NCBI GenBank assembly: GCA_027625915.1
Contig: JANTQA010000033.1
Coordinates: 3,844,001 to 3,908,000 of the forward strand
Direction of reading: 5' to 3'
DNA length: 64,000 nt
Source: Anaeramoeba flamelloides
Taxonomy: Eukaryota; Metamonada; Anaeramoebidae
This document shows, piece by piece, positions 53,575-64,000 of the stretch. Both the position numbers and the translations under genes were made by a program. Within the stretch, counting starts at the first letter, position 1. Each line of letters starts with the position of its first letter. The notes under the pieces were generated by a model. It saw only the letters and a list, made by a program, of their open reading frames with translations, made no database searches and had not been told where the DNA came from.

Positions 53575-55932
53575 CAAAAATACAACTAATCGACCAAAGT
53601 TTTGATGATACAAGATAAAGAATTAAAAGGTGAGGGTAAATACTCGATCGGTTAAAGCTTGAAATTTGTAAATTTTGTTTGATTCAAAATTTTGTACAAA
53701 AAAAATTCAGAGCATAAAAAGAATTAAATGAATCTTTTTTTAGCACAGTTTTTTTTCTGACTCAATTGTTGAAAATTATTTGTTGTACAAGTGACATTTT
53801 TTTGGTTGGATGGTGTTGTTCTTGAAAAGAATTTTAATCAATTCTTTTTTACAAAGTAAATATTTTTATCTAAAGGGTATTTTTCACATTTCACAGGTTT
53901 CTGCCAGTTTTTTAGAATTGATGCTTCTCATGTTTTACTTTTATTTTTTTTCCTTATTTACTTTTTCTTAGTGTTTTCTCTTTCTTGTTTTCGTTTGAAT
54001 TAAACTTTTTCTCCAGGGAGTGTTTTTAAGAACAATCTGTTGTATTCCTGCGAAATTTGTTTTGTTATTTTTGTTTCCCAAAACTAGATAAAACAGAAAA
54101 ATATTTTGGAATTTTTATTCTCATTTTTTGACACCTTCATAAGAAAAAGAAGAATTCAAAGAATTTTTTACAGGGTAAAGTAATTCTAGATTTCTTTTTT
54201 CTCCTCAAAAATAATTCCCTCCTCAAAAATATGGATTTCTTCTCTTCAACAAAATTTTCACAAACAGGGAACAATCTTTACGGATACCAATTTTTATATC
54301 AAATCCTTACTTATAAAAAACTAAATTCGACAAAAAAAAAGATGTCTTATGAGTTTACAATCATCCCATAATGGTCTATATTCATTGTATGCCCTAATTG
54401 GGGGTAACTGCTATTAATACACCAAGCCTCAAATGGCTCAAAAAAATCAATATTAACTCTTATTCCACAATAAATTCTTAGATTTTTTAAAAGATGTTAC
54501 TATTAAAAATTGTAATTTAGAAAATTTTCACATTCCTTTTCTAAATCTAAAATTAGAAACTCAAAATAATAGTATTTCATTCTAGTTTTTTGATAATTAT
54601 TCTTTGAAATTTCTAAAAGTAGCTATTTTTTTAATTTTTTAATTTCAAAGATTAATTCATTGATTAACAACCTAAAAATCTAAAGACTGATTAGTTTTGA
54701 TTCCTTTTTATAAAGCTTTAGTTGTAAAATCAATATATTTCCAATATTTCAGAAATAATAGGTCAAAATAATACTGTAGTCAAAATAACCTGTGCAAAAA
54801 AAAAATAATGCATGTTTCAAAATAAAAAGTTTGGTTTTTTGTTATTCTTGACCAATACATTAACCAATCAAAGAAACCAATAATAAACCCTAAAAAAATA
54901 TGGTATTGGTTTCTTAAAGTTCTATTATTTAAAAAGAACTTCTAAAAATGAAGGATCAAATTGCAAAATTTATCTCAAAAAATAGAGTTAATTTTTTAAG
55001 AAAATTTTAATCAAAAAAAAACAAAAAAATTCAAAAAAAATGAGAATTTATAGGAAAATTTTCAACTATTTGTATGAATAATTTAAATTTTACATTAAAT
55101 AACGAGACCTTTACTTTCAAAATCGATTTGAACTTAGGTATACTATTTGTTAGTAGATTGGATGTTGCCTTGGTACAAGAATAAAAAAAATCACGGATAA
55201 TATTTTGAAACATGGATTATAGTCGTTGTGCACGCTTTATTTTGATCACTGTATATTGAATTAATTATTTAATTTTTTAGTCACGAAGATATCTTTCGAG
55301 ACAGAACCAAGAAAGACATTTTTCAACCTTGGGGTCTCACGACTGAACCTATCAATTTATATTGAAAAAACAAATTTTTTTTTGAAAAAGGGATGGTTTT
55401 TTTTACCATAAAGTTATCCTTTTTATTTATTGAGATCAACTTTTCGTACAATTTTACTAATGGATTTTTTAGAGACATTTAGTCAAGTGGAGAAATAATG
55501 TGAATTCCTTGGCATAATAACTTTCTTAAATCTTCGGATTCTCCTTGGTAGACACTAATCCCTTAATTTTGAGAGTTTTTTCAAAAATTGCTATTTTTCT
55601 AAAAACAATGATACATTCAAAGTTTTCAACGGAGAGAATACTTTTAAACTTATTTGGTGGATTAGATAACCTTCTATTCTTTTCTAAAAAAAGAAAGGAA
55701 ATATATGAGGGTGAAATAGCGATGTATAATGAAAAATTATTTTTCAAAAATCACAAAAACAAACCAAAGCCACTCTTTTCTTTGATTAATAGGAATAGAA
55801 CAAAACTTGAGAGATCAAATAAATTGGTGACCCCATTTGAACACCCTGGGTAAAAGTACAGCCTTTAAGGAAAGAGAAGCTCAAAAACAATATATATTAG
55901 TTAATTTAAGAGCAAATTCAACAATTTTTTAC

Positions 55933-57362
55933 CAAATCTTAAAGCACTTCTATGAGTATAAAAGTTGACAGTGGATCAACCAAAAAACATTTATTGACTT
56001 TTTACTCTAAAATTTGTTTCTTTGTGTTTTTAATTTTTCTTTGATTGGGTTGATGAAAAAAATGAAATGTTTGTTTTAGTCGTGTTTTTTGAAGTGTGAA
56101 GTGTGTTTAGTCAATGAGTTAAATTAAAGGATCAAACTAAACGAAAAGTGATTAGATGTTGGTATTTTTTATTTTTTAGAACATTTTTTTGAGACTTTTT
56201 TAATTTTCACAACTACAAGAAATTGCGTTTGAAGAGAAATATGTAGACTTTCAAAGAAAGAAAAATAGAAAGTTTAAATAACAAAAAGAACTTGATCTTA
56301 AACTTTGAAGTGAATTTACTACGTAAGACATAACCATCATTTACTCGAACACAAAATGCTTAACAGATCTTGAAAAAACACAACTTTATTGTGTTCAAAA
56401 ACTATACAGCCAATCGTTAACAACGTATTTTCAAAACAACAAGCACAGACTTTCCTTCCACCAATTTCTGAAAAAATTCAACAAATTTAAAAAAAAGAAA
56501 GTCAACTAGGGAAGTTCAAAGAACCTTCTTAGTTGGATGGGATTTTGATGTAATTGGTTTCAAAAAATATTTTTTTTTATTCTTTTTTTTATTCTTTTTT
56601 TTATTCTTTTTTTTTTTCTCACATTTTTTTTTGTTTTTTGTAATTTTTAATTTTTCAATTACGTCTTATACTTCTTCATAATTGCCTTTAGAAATTACTT
56701 TTGTACAATTTGGTGATGTATAGATTTGGCAAACTGGATCATTAAATTATCTTGAAAACTAGGTAAATGATTTTGAGAGGAGAAAATGGGTTTGTAAACT
56801 GTATGATGCTTTGGTGGTAAATTGATTGGGCTTGAAGATGAACTTGTGCTCTTTAGGGAAAGGGAAGTTTTGGGAAATTCTAATTTGGCGAATTACTCGG
56901 TGGATGGAAATCGTTTGGCGTGTTGGGCTGACACAATGGATTTGTGACTGGAATGAAGAAAATGAAAACCCCTTTGTATTGCTAACTTTGGGTTGGTGGT
57001 TTAGTCTTTTGAGTTAACCTTTTAAAAAAATTTTATTTACTCTATATCCCCTTCAAAAAGTGAAAGGTTTTTTTCTCTTTTTTTATGTTTTCAAAAAGTG
57101 AGTGACTAAAAGTTTTATCAAGCGTTACACAAAATACTTGTTACATACAAATTAAAAAGCTTGAAGATCTACTTCTAAAACTTAGAGTTTTCACTTGTTT
57201 AAAATATCTGTTATCTTGATTTTTTTGGTTGGTTTCATTTTTTCTATCTTGCAAAATCACAAGCAAAATAAAAATAACAAAAATTTTTTTTTGAGTTTTT
57301 TGAAAAAAAATGAGAAAAGGTATGGATCAACTTTACGAAATACTCATAGAAGTGCTTTAATA
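55933..57362. mobile_element. Possible element bounded by TTAAAGCACTTCTATGAGTAT ends
   Basis: A 21-bp perfect inverted repeat (TAAAGCACTTCTATGAGTAT at 55940; its complement at 57333) with weaker matches inward (AAAGTTGA..GGATC). The 1.4 kb between carries the unassigned coding-like stretches at 56.3 and 56.8 kb. No catalytic motif identified. Confidence 0.35.
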
Positions 57363-57639
57363 TTTCAACCTAAAGTAAAAATATAATTTCTATAAAACCA
57401 AGATTACTTGTAAATGTCATTTTCAGAAATATAAATTAATCATAAATTCAGTTTGATCCCCTTTTAACATTTTTGAAAATCTTGAACGTATTCTAAATGT
57501 TTCCTAAAAAACTTATTTTTACTGATTTAGAAAAAATCTTATTGTTTATGAAGGAGGTTATAAAAATACACTTTAAAAATAAAACCACTAAGTTTTTCAA
57601 ATAACCAGTCAAAAAAAGATACAATGTTTCAAAGAAAAA

Positions 57640-57930
57640 GCAATTATTATTAAACATATAAAAACTACTGATAAATTCTAATAATTTTTAAAAATTTTTT
57701 TGTTCATTTTCCATTTTCATAAATCTTAAAACTGTTTCTTATCAAACAGTCCAGTAAAAAGAACATTTTGAATAACAACTAAATTTACAGAGTTTCTAAG
57801 CACTTGACTTCATAAAATCCTTTATTCAAAGCTTGAACATAAAAATTTCAAAAAGGAAAATAAAGTAATAATTTCGAAACATAAATTACAATTTATCAGT
57901 ATTATTTCTTTGTTCACGGTATTTTTCAAA
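57640..57930 (+). repeat. Copy of the 4440-4900 dispersed repeat
   Basis: Shares CTACTGATAAATTCTAATAA, GTTTCTTATCAAA, AATCCTTTATTCAAAGCTTG and CAATTTATCAGTATTA with 4440-4900, same orientation, decayed. Confidence 0.6.
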
Positions 57931-59021
57931 ACAATTTTTTCTAGTAATGTTTAACAAAAAAAAATAACAGAAACAGTACTAAAGTCTTAAATTTAAAATA
58001 TCCACAAAACATCCTTTTAAAAATTTGAAAAATGTAATGAAAAACGAAAGGAATACTGTTAAAATTGAATATTATTATATAATAATTAATTACACTGTTT
58101 TATTTATTTGACTAATTAGTAATAATTCCTAAAATTAAAAAAAATCATTTGATTTTTCATGTATTTCTTAACATTTTAAAGATTTTTTTTTTCTATTAAA
58201 AAAACTTTTACAATTATTAATTAGAGTATAAATAAATAATTATTCAGATAAAATAACAAATGATCAGAATAATAACTTACAATATATAATCTGAACTCTA
58301 TAAAAAAAATATACCTTAAATACCCCTCCCCAGAAAATTAATTAAATTATTGAAAACGAAATAAAAGATTATTATTATTTTTTTTTAAATAATTATTTTT
58401 CAATTTACTATTTTTGAGTTCCTCCCCCCTAAAAAGTATTTTACTTTCCAATTAAAAATTAGAAGGGGGGCAAATAACGAATGAAATACTTTCAACTTTG
58501 GGAAGAAAGAGGAAGAAGAGAAAAGAAAATAATAATTTAAAAAGTTATTATAACATGGTATCTTGTACCTATATTAATTGCCAACGTAATAGGCAACAAT
58601 ATAATTTATCCCTATTACTGTATACTAAATATAGCATTAAGTAAACAGGGCGAAGTGTTATTGATGATTATAACCCCTTGGACCTTTCGACACAACGGAC
58701 TTCAAGAAAAATAACTAATGATCCATTTTAAAACACATGATACATAACAGATCTATTAAATTTAATTTATACACCTTTACTTTTATTTTGTTTATTTTTT
58801 GATCTCTTTTTTTCTAACTTTATTCCATGTTTTCTAGTTTTTATTCAAAAATATTTTTCTTTTCATTATTTAAAGAAAAGATACCATGTGAGGTATATAA
58901 TCTTATCAACATCGACTCTATGATAAACAATCATACATTCAAGTTTATAATTTGAGGCAAATTAGATGTAATTTTGTTAATTCACTTAACTCCCCTTTAT
59001 CAATAATATAAAACACAAATA

Positions 59022-59217
59022 CAGCCAGTTTCACTTTTAAGGCACAAACTTTCAACGAAATTTAATTAAAAAAAAATCTCAAATTAAGGCACAAAATTTG
59101 GAATTTTTTTTTTTACAATTTATTTTTACTAGAATTTGAATTTTGTGCTTTGATTTGAGATATTTATTGTGCTTTAAATTTCGTTGAAAGTTTGTGCCTT
59201 AAAAGTGAAACTGACTG
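59022..59217. mobile_element. CAGT-ended MITE, copy 1 (near-palindromic)
   Basis: TA-flanked. Ends CAGCCAGTTTCACTTTTAAG and CTTAAAAGTGAAACTGACTG. The element folds almost end to end, with a T-rich loop at its centre. TA target and CAGT ends suggest a Tc1/mariner-mobilised MITE. Confidence 0.8.
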
Positions 59218-59466
59218 TATGTGATTTATTTTTTTTAATTCTATGAATGATATTAGCGGGGAAATATGCTATAAAAACATGTTATATTTCACCATTATAC
59301 ATTTTCCTACCAATTTCTTATTACCCCCATTGCCAATGAACTTAAAAGTGAATTTTTTAAAGGGGATCTTCAATTAGTTTTTTTTTAATATCTTTTAAAT
59401 AATAGATGAAGTGATCAATTTCTTCAATTTTTTTTTACTACAATATATGGAATCTTTTAGTATATA

Positions 59467-59664
59467 CAGTCAGTTTCACTTTTAAGGCACAAACTTTCAA
59501 CGAAATTTAAAGCACAATAAAAATCTCAAATTAAGGCACAAAATTTGGAATTTTTTTTTTTACAAATTATTTTACTAGAATCAAAAATTTGGTACCTTAA
59601 TTTGAGATTTTTATTGTGCTTTAAATTTAGTTGAAAGTTTGTACCTTTAAAGTGAAACTGACTG
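59467..59664. mobile_element. CAGT-ended MITE, copy 2
   Basis: TA at 59465-59466 and 59665-59666. Ends CAGTCAGTTTCACTTTTAAG and TTAAAGTGAAACTGACTG. Nearly identical to copy 1, 250 bp away. Arms carry TTAAGGCACAAA. Confidence 0.82.
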
Positions 59665-61862
59665 TATAATACCAATTTATATGTGGATTTATTTGTAATT
59701 TTTGTAAAAAATTTACAGTTTTAGTAGATTTTTTGGTAATTTATATTTCAGGCCAGCCTCTTTTCCTTAAAATTAACAAAGAATTGGATTAAAAAGAGGA
59801 CTATAGTTTCCCATTTTTGGAAATTAAGATTTACAAACTGAAAGTTTATTTGTTAATACTATTTTTTAGTAATTTATTACAGTTAGAGTACTAAATTGAT
59901 AAAAATGTTTTATAAATTTTTTATTAATACTTCCCAACTCACAAACCTCTAAAAACACACACACACACACATTTTTATTCAAGATTGATTGGAAAAATGA
60001 ATTCTTTAAAAAAGATCACGTGTGCCACAAAAGTTAATACACTGATAGTTTATTAATCAATTTTAATTACACTCTTGCTAAAAATAAGTAATCTTCTAAG
60101 ACAAAAAACCATATGTATTTAAAATAATAACACAGGACTCTAAATAATTTAATGATAAAAACAGAAAATAAAATTATACTTTGTTTTTTATTTTTACCAA
60201 TTATGTATTGCAAAACAAATTATTTTTTTATTTTATTTTTGAACTTACTTATAAAATAGTCTTTCACTTAAAATGTTTTCTTTCTATTATTTTAAATAAA
60301 AAATTAAAAAAAAACAATTTAAAAAATCAAATTAACTTTACATATATAATTAATATTATATCCTTTCTTAAAAATTAATATATTGATTATTAAAAAAAAA
60401 TTAAAAATTTAACTTTCATTAATAAATTGAAATAGTTTATATAATACGTAAGATGAAAGTATCCTAAATATTTTTTTACTTCTAATTTTATTTTTCATTT
60501 GTTTTTTGCTATTTTTTTACTTGTAAAGATATTTCTTTACTGAATTTCAATCTAATACTAATATTATAATTTCTCTTTTAACTAATTAATCATATATTAA
60601 ATGATGAAAAAAAAAAAAATACAATTTTTATTTGTTTTTTTTCTTATACTAACATTAAAAAAATTCAAATAAAATATTCATTTAGATAAAATTAATATTT
60701 TAAAGGAATATTTGACATTAATAATTAATTAAATTTTAATATTATCAACATTATAGAACTCCAGATTCTGAAAACCATGGTATTTATGATTTTAAATGCA
60801 ATATTACAATTTGATCCCCTATCATAGAAAAAAAGATGTTGTTTTAATTGGGAATTAACATTTAAAAATCACCCCAAAAAGTGGTTTATCTTTAAATCAA
60901 TTTTTAGATATTTTAAATGAAGTGATTAATGTTAATAATTTTGAAAACACAATATTCATTAATATCAAATTGATATCTATATAATTATATATGATAACTA
61001 AAAAAAAATGTTTCAATTTGATTAACTTTATCATTTTTTAAGAATTATAATAACGAATTCCGCTATTTGAAAGATCTTCGTTAAATTGAAATTACTTGAC
61101 GTGATGATAAAATTACCTCTACATTTTTGTAAAAAAAAAAAAATATACAATTTCTATTATAAAATCTGGAAAAAAAATCTTTTTATAAAAGTATATTTTC
61201 AGTTGATATTGACTTTACCTTTCAAATTATTTTTTGAGTAAAGATCTCTTATCAACCAATAATGTAGATTATAAATAAGTTATTAAAAACTCCAAAAGTA
61301 GCAAATTTTTACTTTTTTATTATAAAAATATTTTCATAATCGTTATAAGTTAAAAGGGCATTTAATTAAGAATTTACCATTTCCATATACTGACTATGAA
61401 TTAAAAAATGTCAAAAAAATTGGTTTATTGATGTTTTCTAATTTAATTTACTAACAATTACAAAAATATCCTACTATTCTATTTTTACTTTTTTCTTTTG
61501 ATATGGTATATTTTGTAAAGTTCGATCTAAAAAAAAATCGAAAAATAAAATAAAAGTTAAATTTAAAAAAAAAAAAAAATTCAAATAAAGAGATAAGAGA
61601 AAAAAAATCAAAAACCAACAATATATCTTTTGAGATCATTTTATTTGTATATATATATATATATATATAATTTTCTTGAGAATATATAATAATAATTAAA
61701 AAATAAGAGAAGTTTAAAAAACATGAAGTTAAAAAGATGGAACTTTTAATGAAAAATGGCCATAGAAAAAATTTAAAAAGGGAAAAATCTCAAATAAAAA
61801 AAATAATAGAATATATGAGATTTTTCTAATATAAATTTTAAAGTTGGATCGATATTCTAAAT

Positions 61863-62183
61863 TTATTTGTTGATTGTTAAGCAAAGTGTGTGACATGGCT
61901 TTTCACCCAATACTTTGAAAGAATGTTTTGTGTTTGGAGGGATGACCAATGTGTCACCAGGTTCGGCATTGTATTCTGTTTCAAGAACAGTGAATTGTAT
62001 TTTGCCAGATCTGATAAAAATCATGTGCCATTCATCATGTGCATGATTATAAACAACTTGACCAACAGAATGTTCAATCAACAAAACATTGGAAGTCCCA
62101 ATAGAACTTGTGTTTTGACTGAAACACGAATGTTCTCCGCCATTGTGATTTGATTTGATGAATAATGTTTTTGTGATGGACAT
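61863..62183 (-). CDS. Small single-domain cupin protein, intronless
   Basis: A complete 106-aa frame with ATG at 62183 and TAA stop. Cupin motif 1 is HAHDEWHMIFIRSGKIQF, with the metal-ligand His-x-His, the Glu and a later His, and the following Gly. Motif 2 is GDTLVIPPNTKHSFKV, with PPNTKH supplying the last His. The ligand set is complete, so metal binding is expected. Small cupins are diverse (isomerases, dioxygenases, sugar or ligand binding), so no substrate can be named. It is the only intronless gene here, and one-domain cupins of this size are commonest in bacteria; transfer is possible but unproven. No targeting signal is visible. Confidence 0.88.
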   Translation of the reverse strand: MSITKTLFIKSNHNGGEHSCFSQNTSSIGTSNVLLIEHSVGQVVYNHAHDEWHMIFIRSGKIQFTVLETEYNAEPGDTLVIPPNTKHSFKVLGEKPCHTLCLTINK

Positions 62184-63860
62184 AATTATAAATTTATTTG
62201 TTTATTTGAAATTTGAAATTTGAAAAATAAATGAATTTATGTTTATTAATTTTTCTTTTTCAAGAGAATTTAATTTTGGAATGAATCTTGAGAACAAGGG
62301 TTTTCATCAGATAGGAAGTACCCAATTTCCATTCATTTCCCAAATTACTAACATAAATTAATTTTGAAAAAGTAAATATAGGAATATTGAATATAATCTT
62401 TTGTTTTTCAACCAAAATTCATTCAGTAATTTTAGTCTCTTTCCAAACCTTTCTCAGAGTTTGTTCAATTAAATTCTTGAATCAAAATAAGAAGTTTGAA
62501 CCAAATATACAGATTTTTTTCTTTTTTTAACCAAATTCTGTTATTTTTTTCAAAGGAAATCCAAACGTTTTATTTCGTTCCAACAATTAACTTGATAAAA
62601 TAGAACAATTTCCCATGATCTTGTTATTTTTAGAATAAAAATTCCTTATGAAACCAAATAAAAACCCAAGGTTAATAATTTTGGATTGTCTTGAAATTAA
62701 AGCATTTACAATTTTACAATCTTGTTTAAATTCGATTTTATTGAATTAAAAATTAATATTTTTTCGTTATTTAAGGATTAAACAAAGAATAAATCATCAG
62801 AAAAAAATTTGTTATAAACTCTATTGTTTAGAAAGGTTATTTATTTACTTTTTCTCGGTATTAATTTTTCAAAAAATCAAATAAAAATGATTGGATATTG
62901 ATTCGATTTTACTTTTCATTTTAAACAAAATGTCAGAGTCTTTCGAAAGACCAATCAAATTAAATTTTATGAAATACCTGAGGAATTACTTTAAATTAAT
63001 TTACTCATTTACAGTCCTGTGTCTTTTTAAGGCACAGAGCTATTGAACAAATAAGGCACAAATGTTTTGGTTATATTAAGGCACATAATTTTTTTTTAAG
63101 GCACAGTCCCATTTTCAAAAAAATGAAAGAACACGACAAGAAGCAGACAATCCATACAAACACTTTCAAGACTTTTTCTAACTTTCAGACTGTCAGTCTG
63201 CAAGATTTCAGTCTCTGATCATCTTTCATATTTTTGAATTTTCAGATACTTGATACAAAATTTTGTAAGCCAAAAAGGGTAAAAAATAATTATGTACAAA
63301 GGTATAAGTTAGATCTTGATTGGAATTTTTGAAAGTTATCCAAAAGAAAAATATTTGTAAACTTTCAATTACCTGAAACTCAGTTTGTGAAAACCAATAA
63401 TTGGAAAGTTGTTTAAATTACATGTTTTTAAATGTTTGAATTGTAAAAACTTTTAAATACAGAGTTATTGAATAGCGGATCTTGTAATTCCTTTAAAATA
63501 TTTTACAATTTTAAAAAAACAAAGTGTTTACAAGCAAAAAAATTTACTACAATTTTTGTGCTATTCTTGTATTGAAAGCACAAGATAAAATTCATTTTTT
63601 TTCTTTTTTAACTTAAATGATATTGATTTGAATAAAAAATTAATAGTAGTTCAATTTTTTATTAACAATACACGTTTACATTTTTCAATTGCAAACGCAT
63701 TATCAATCCTTTTGTTAGTCCATTTTAAGTTTTTTTTTTCTTTTTTTTTTTTTTTAAATCCCGTTAATAAAGCAAAAAACCCTTTTAAACAAAAAAAAAA
63801 CAAAAACTAACACACTCACAACCAGGCATCTCAAATAAAGACCAGGTAAACCCCAATCAG
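62184..63860. other. Spacer or intron upstream of the cupin gene
   Basis: Contains a fragment related to the CAGT MITEs at 63012-63110 (CAGTCCTGTGTCTTTTTAAG, then four AAGGCACA repeats). A stretch at 63140-63215 reads TDSLKVRKSLESVCMDC on the minus strand and might be an exon of the gene beginning at 63959, but this is unsupported. Otherwise nothing. Confidence 0.4.
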
Positions 63861-63959
63861 CTAAATTATGTTATCAATTTGGCTTAGATAGACACACACA
63901 TTAGAACAGTATGGATCTTGTTTGTCAGTTTTGGTAAAAGATCCTAAAACTCCACCCAT
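63861..63959 (-). CDS. Probable first exon of a further minus-strand gene
   Basis: ATG at 63959 in an A-rich context (AAAAAATGGG) begins MGGVLGSFTKTDKQDPYCSN. A possible donor GTGTGT follows the Asn codon (63900-63899); without splicing the frame closes at TAG (63861-63863) after 32 residues. MGGxxxS is compatible with N-myristoylation. GC content rises here as in the other first exons. Product unknown. Confidence 0.35.
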   Translation of the reverse strand: MGGVLGSFTKTDKQDPYCSNVCVYLSQIDNII

Positions 63960-64000
63960 TTTTTGACTATTTAAAGGCTATAACTCCCCACGTAACGCAA

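Larger units (their letters stand above)
53575..61862. other. Longest intergenic region, no gene identified
   Basis: 8.3 kb. Open stretches look mildly coding but I cannot assign them: 55281-55400 plus (ETEPRKTFFNLGVSRLNLS), 55520-55853 plus (KRKEIYEGEIAMYNEKLFF, NRTKLERSNKLVTPFEHPG), 55213-55031 minus (starts MFQNIIRDFFYSCTKA), 56331-56510 plus (TQLYCVQKLYSQSLTTYF). Several are open on both strands. They could be exons of a divergent gene or transposon relics. Recognised repeats: inverted ends at 55933/57362, a dispersed repeat at 57640-57930 and two MITEs near 59 kb. Beyond 59.7 kb nothing is seen. Confidence 0.4.

Overview
The window is nuclear DNA of an AT-rich, intron-bearing protist. 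It is full of T/A homopolymers and microsatellites, and its proteins carry long KE-, N- and S-rich inserts. The gene set (Vps11, a PX-BAR sorting nexin, an LZTR1-type Kelch-BTB protein, a plant-LPA1-type P-loop kinase, G-alpha) is eukaryotic and points to an amoeba-like unicell. Low-complexity inserts combined with BTB/Kelch and LPA1-type kinase genes would fit Anaeramoeba, but that is a guess from style, not a proven placement.

Six protein genes can be assembled from the sequence, all on the minus strand: a degenerate G-protein alpha subunit (42-6174, 3 exons), a sorting nexin with PX and BAR domains (9286-14901, 3 exons), an LZTR1-like Kelch/BTB-BTB protein (19749-30764, 5 exons), VPS11 (37247-44453, 3 exons), an LPA1/2-phosphoglycerate-kinase-like protein (50159-53574, 2 exons) and a small intronless cupin (61863-62183). 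A probable first exon of a seventh lies at 63861-63959. A lone 5S rRNA gene is on the plus strand at 33743-33863. Two of the products (Vps11, a HOPS/CORVET core subunit, and the retromer-type sorting nexin) belong to endosome-vacuole traffic. The rest have no shared pathway that I can see, and gene spacing (3-8 kb) argues against operons.

Introns fall into two classes: short (100-503 nt) and very large (1.6-5.2 kb). The large ones hold transposons. Splice donors are usually followed at once by a T/C-rich tract, and acceptors are A-rich with no polypyrimidine tract.

The rest is repeats. Three broken copies of one LINE (649-3738, 16150-18010, 26040-27543) all lie on the plus strand. Several TIR elements and MITE families are present, some with paralogous empty sites that show the insertion event.

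The most unusual structure is a set of modular palindromic arrays: strings of near-perfect hairpins joined by CCTAACGG/CTAGGTTTT linkers and capped by GTGCCGTA-type decamers. They interrupt the LINE reading frame. At two sites in one copy, dropping the array rejoins the frame exactly and rebuilds the LINE's C-terminal zinc knuckle.
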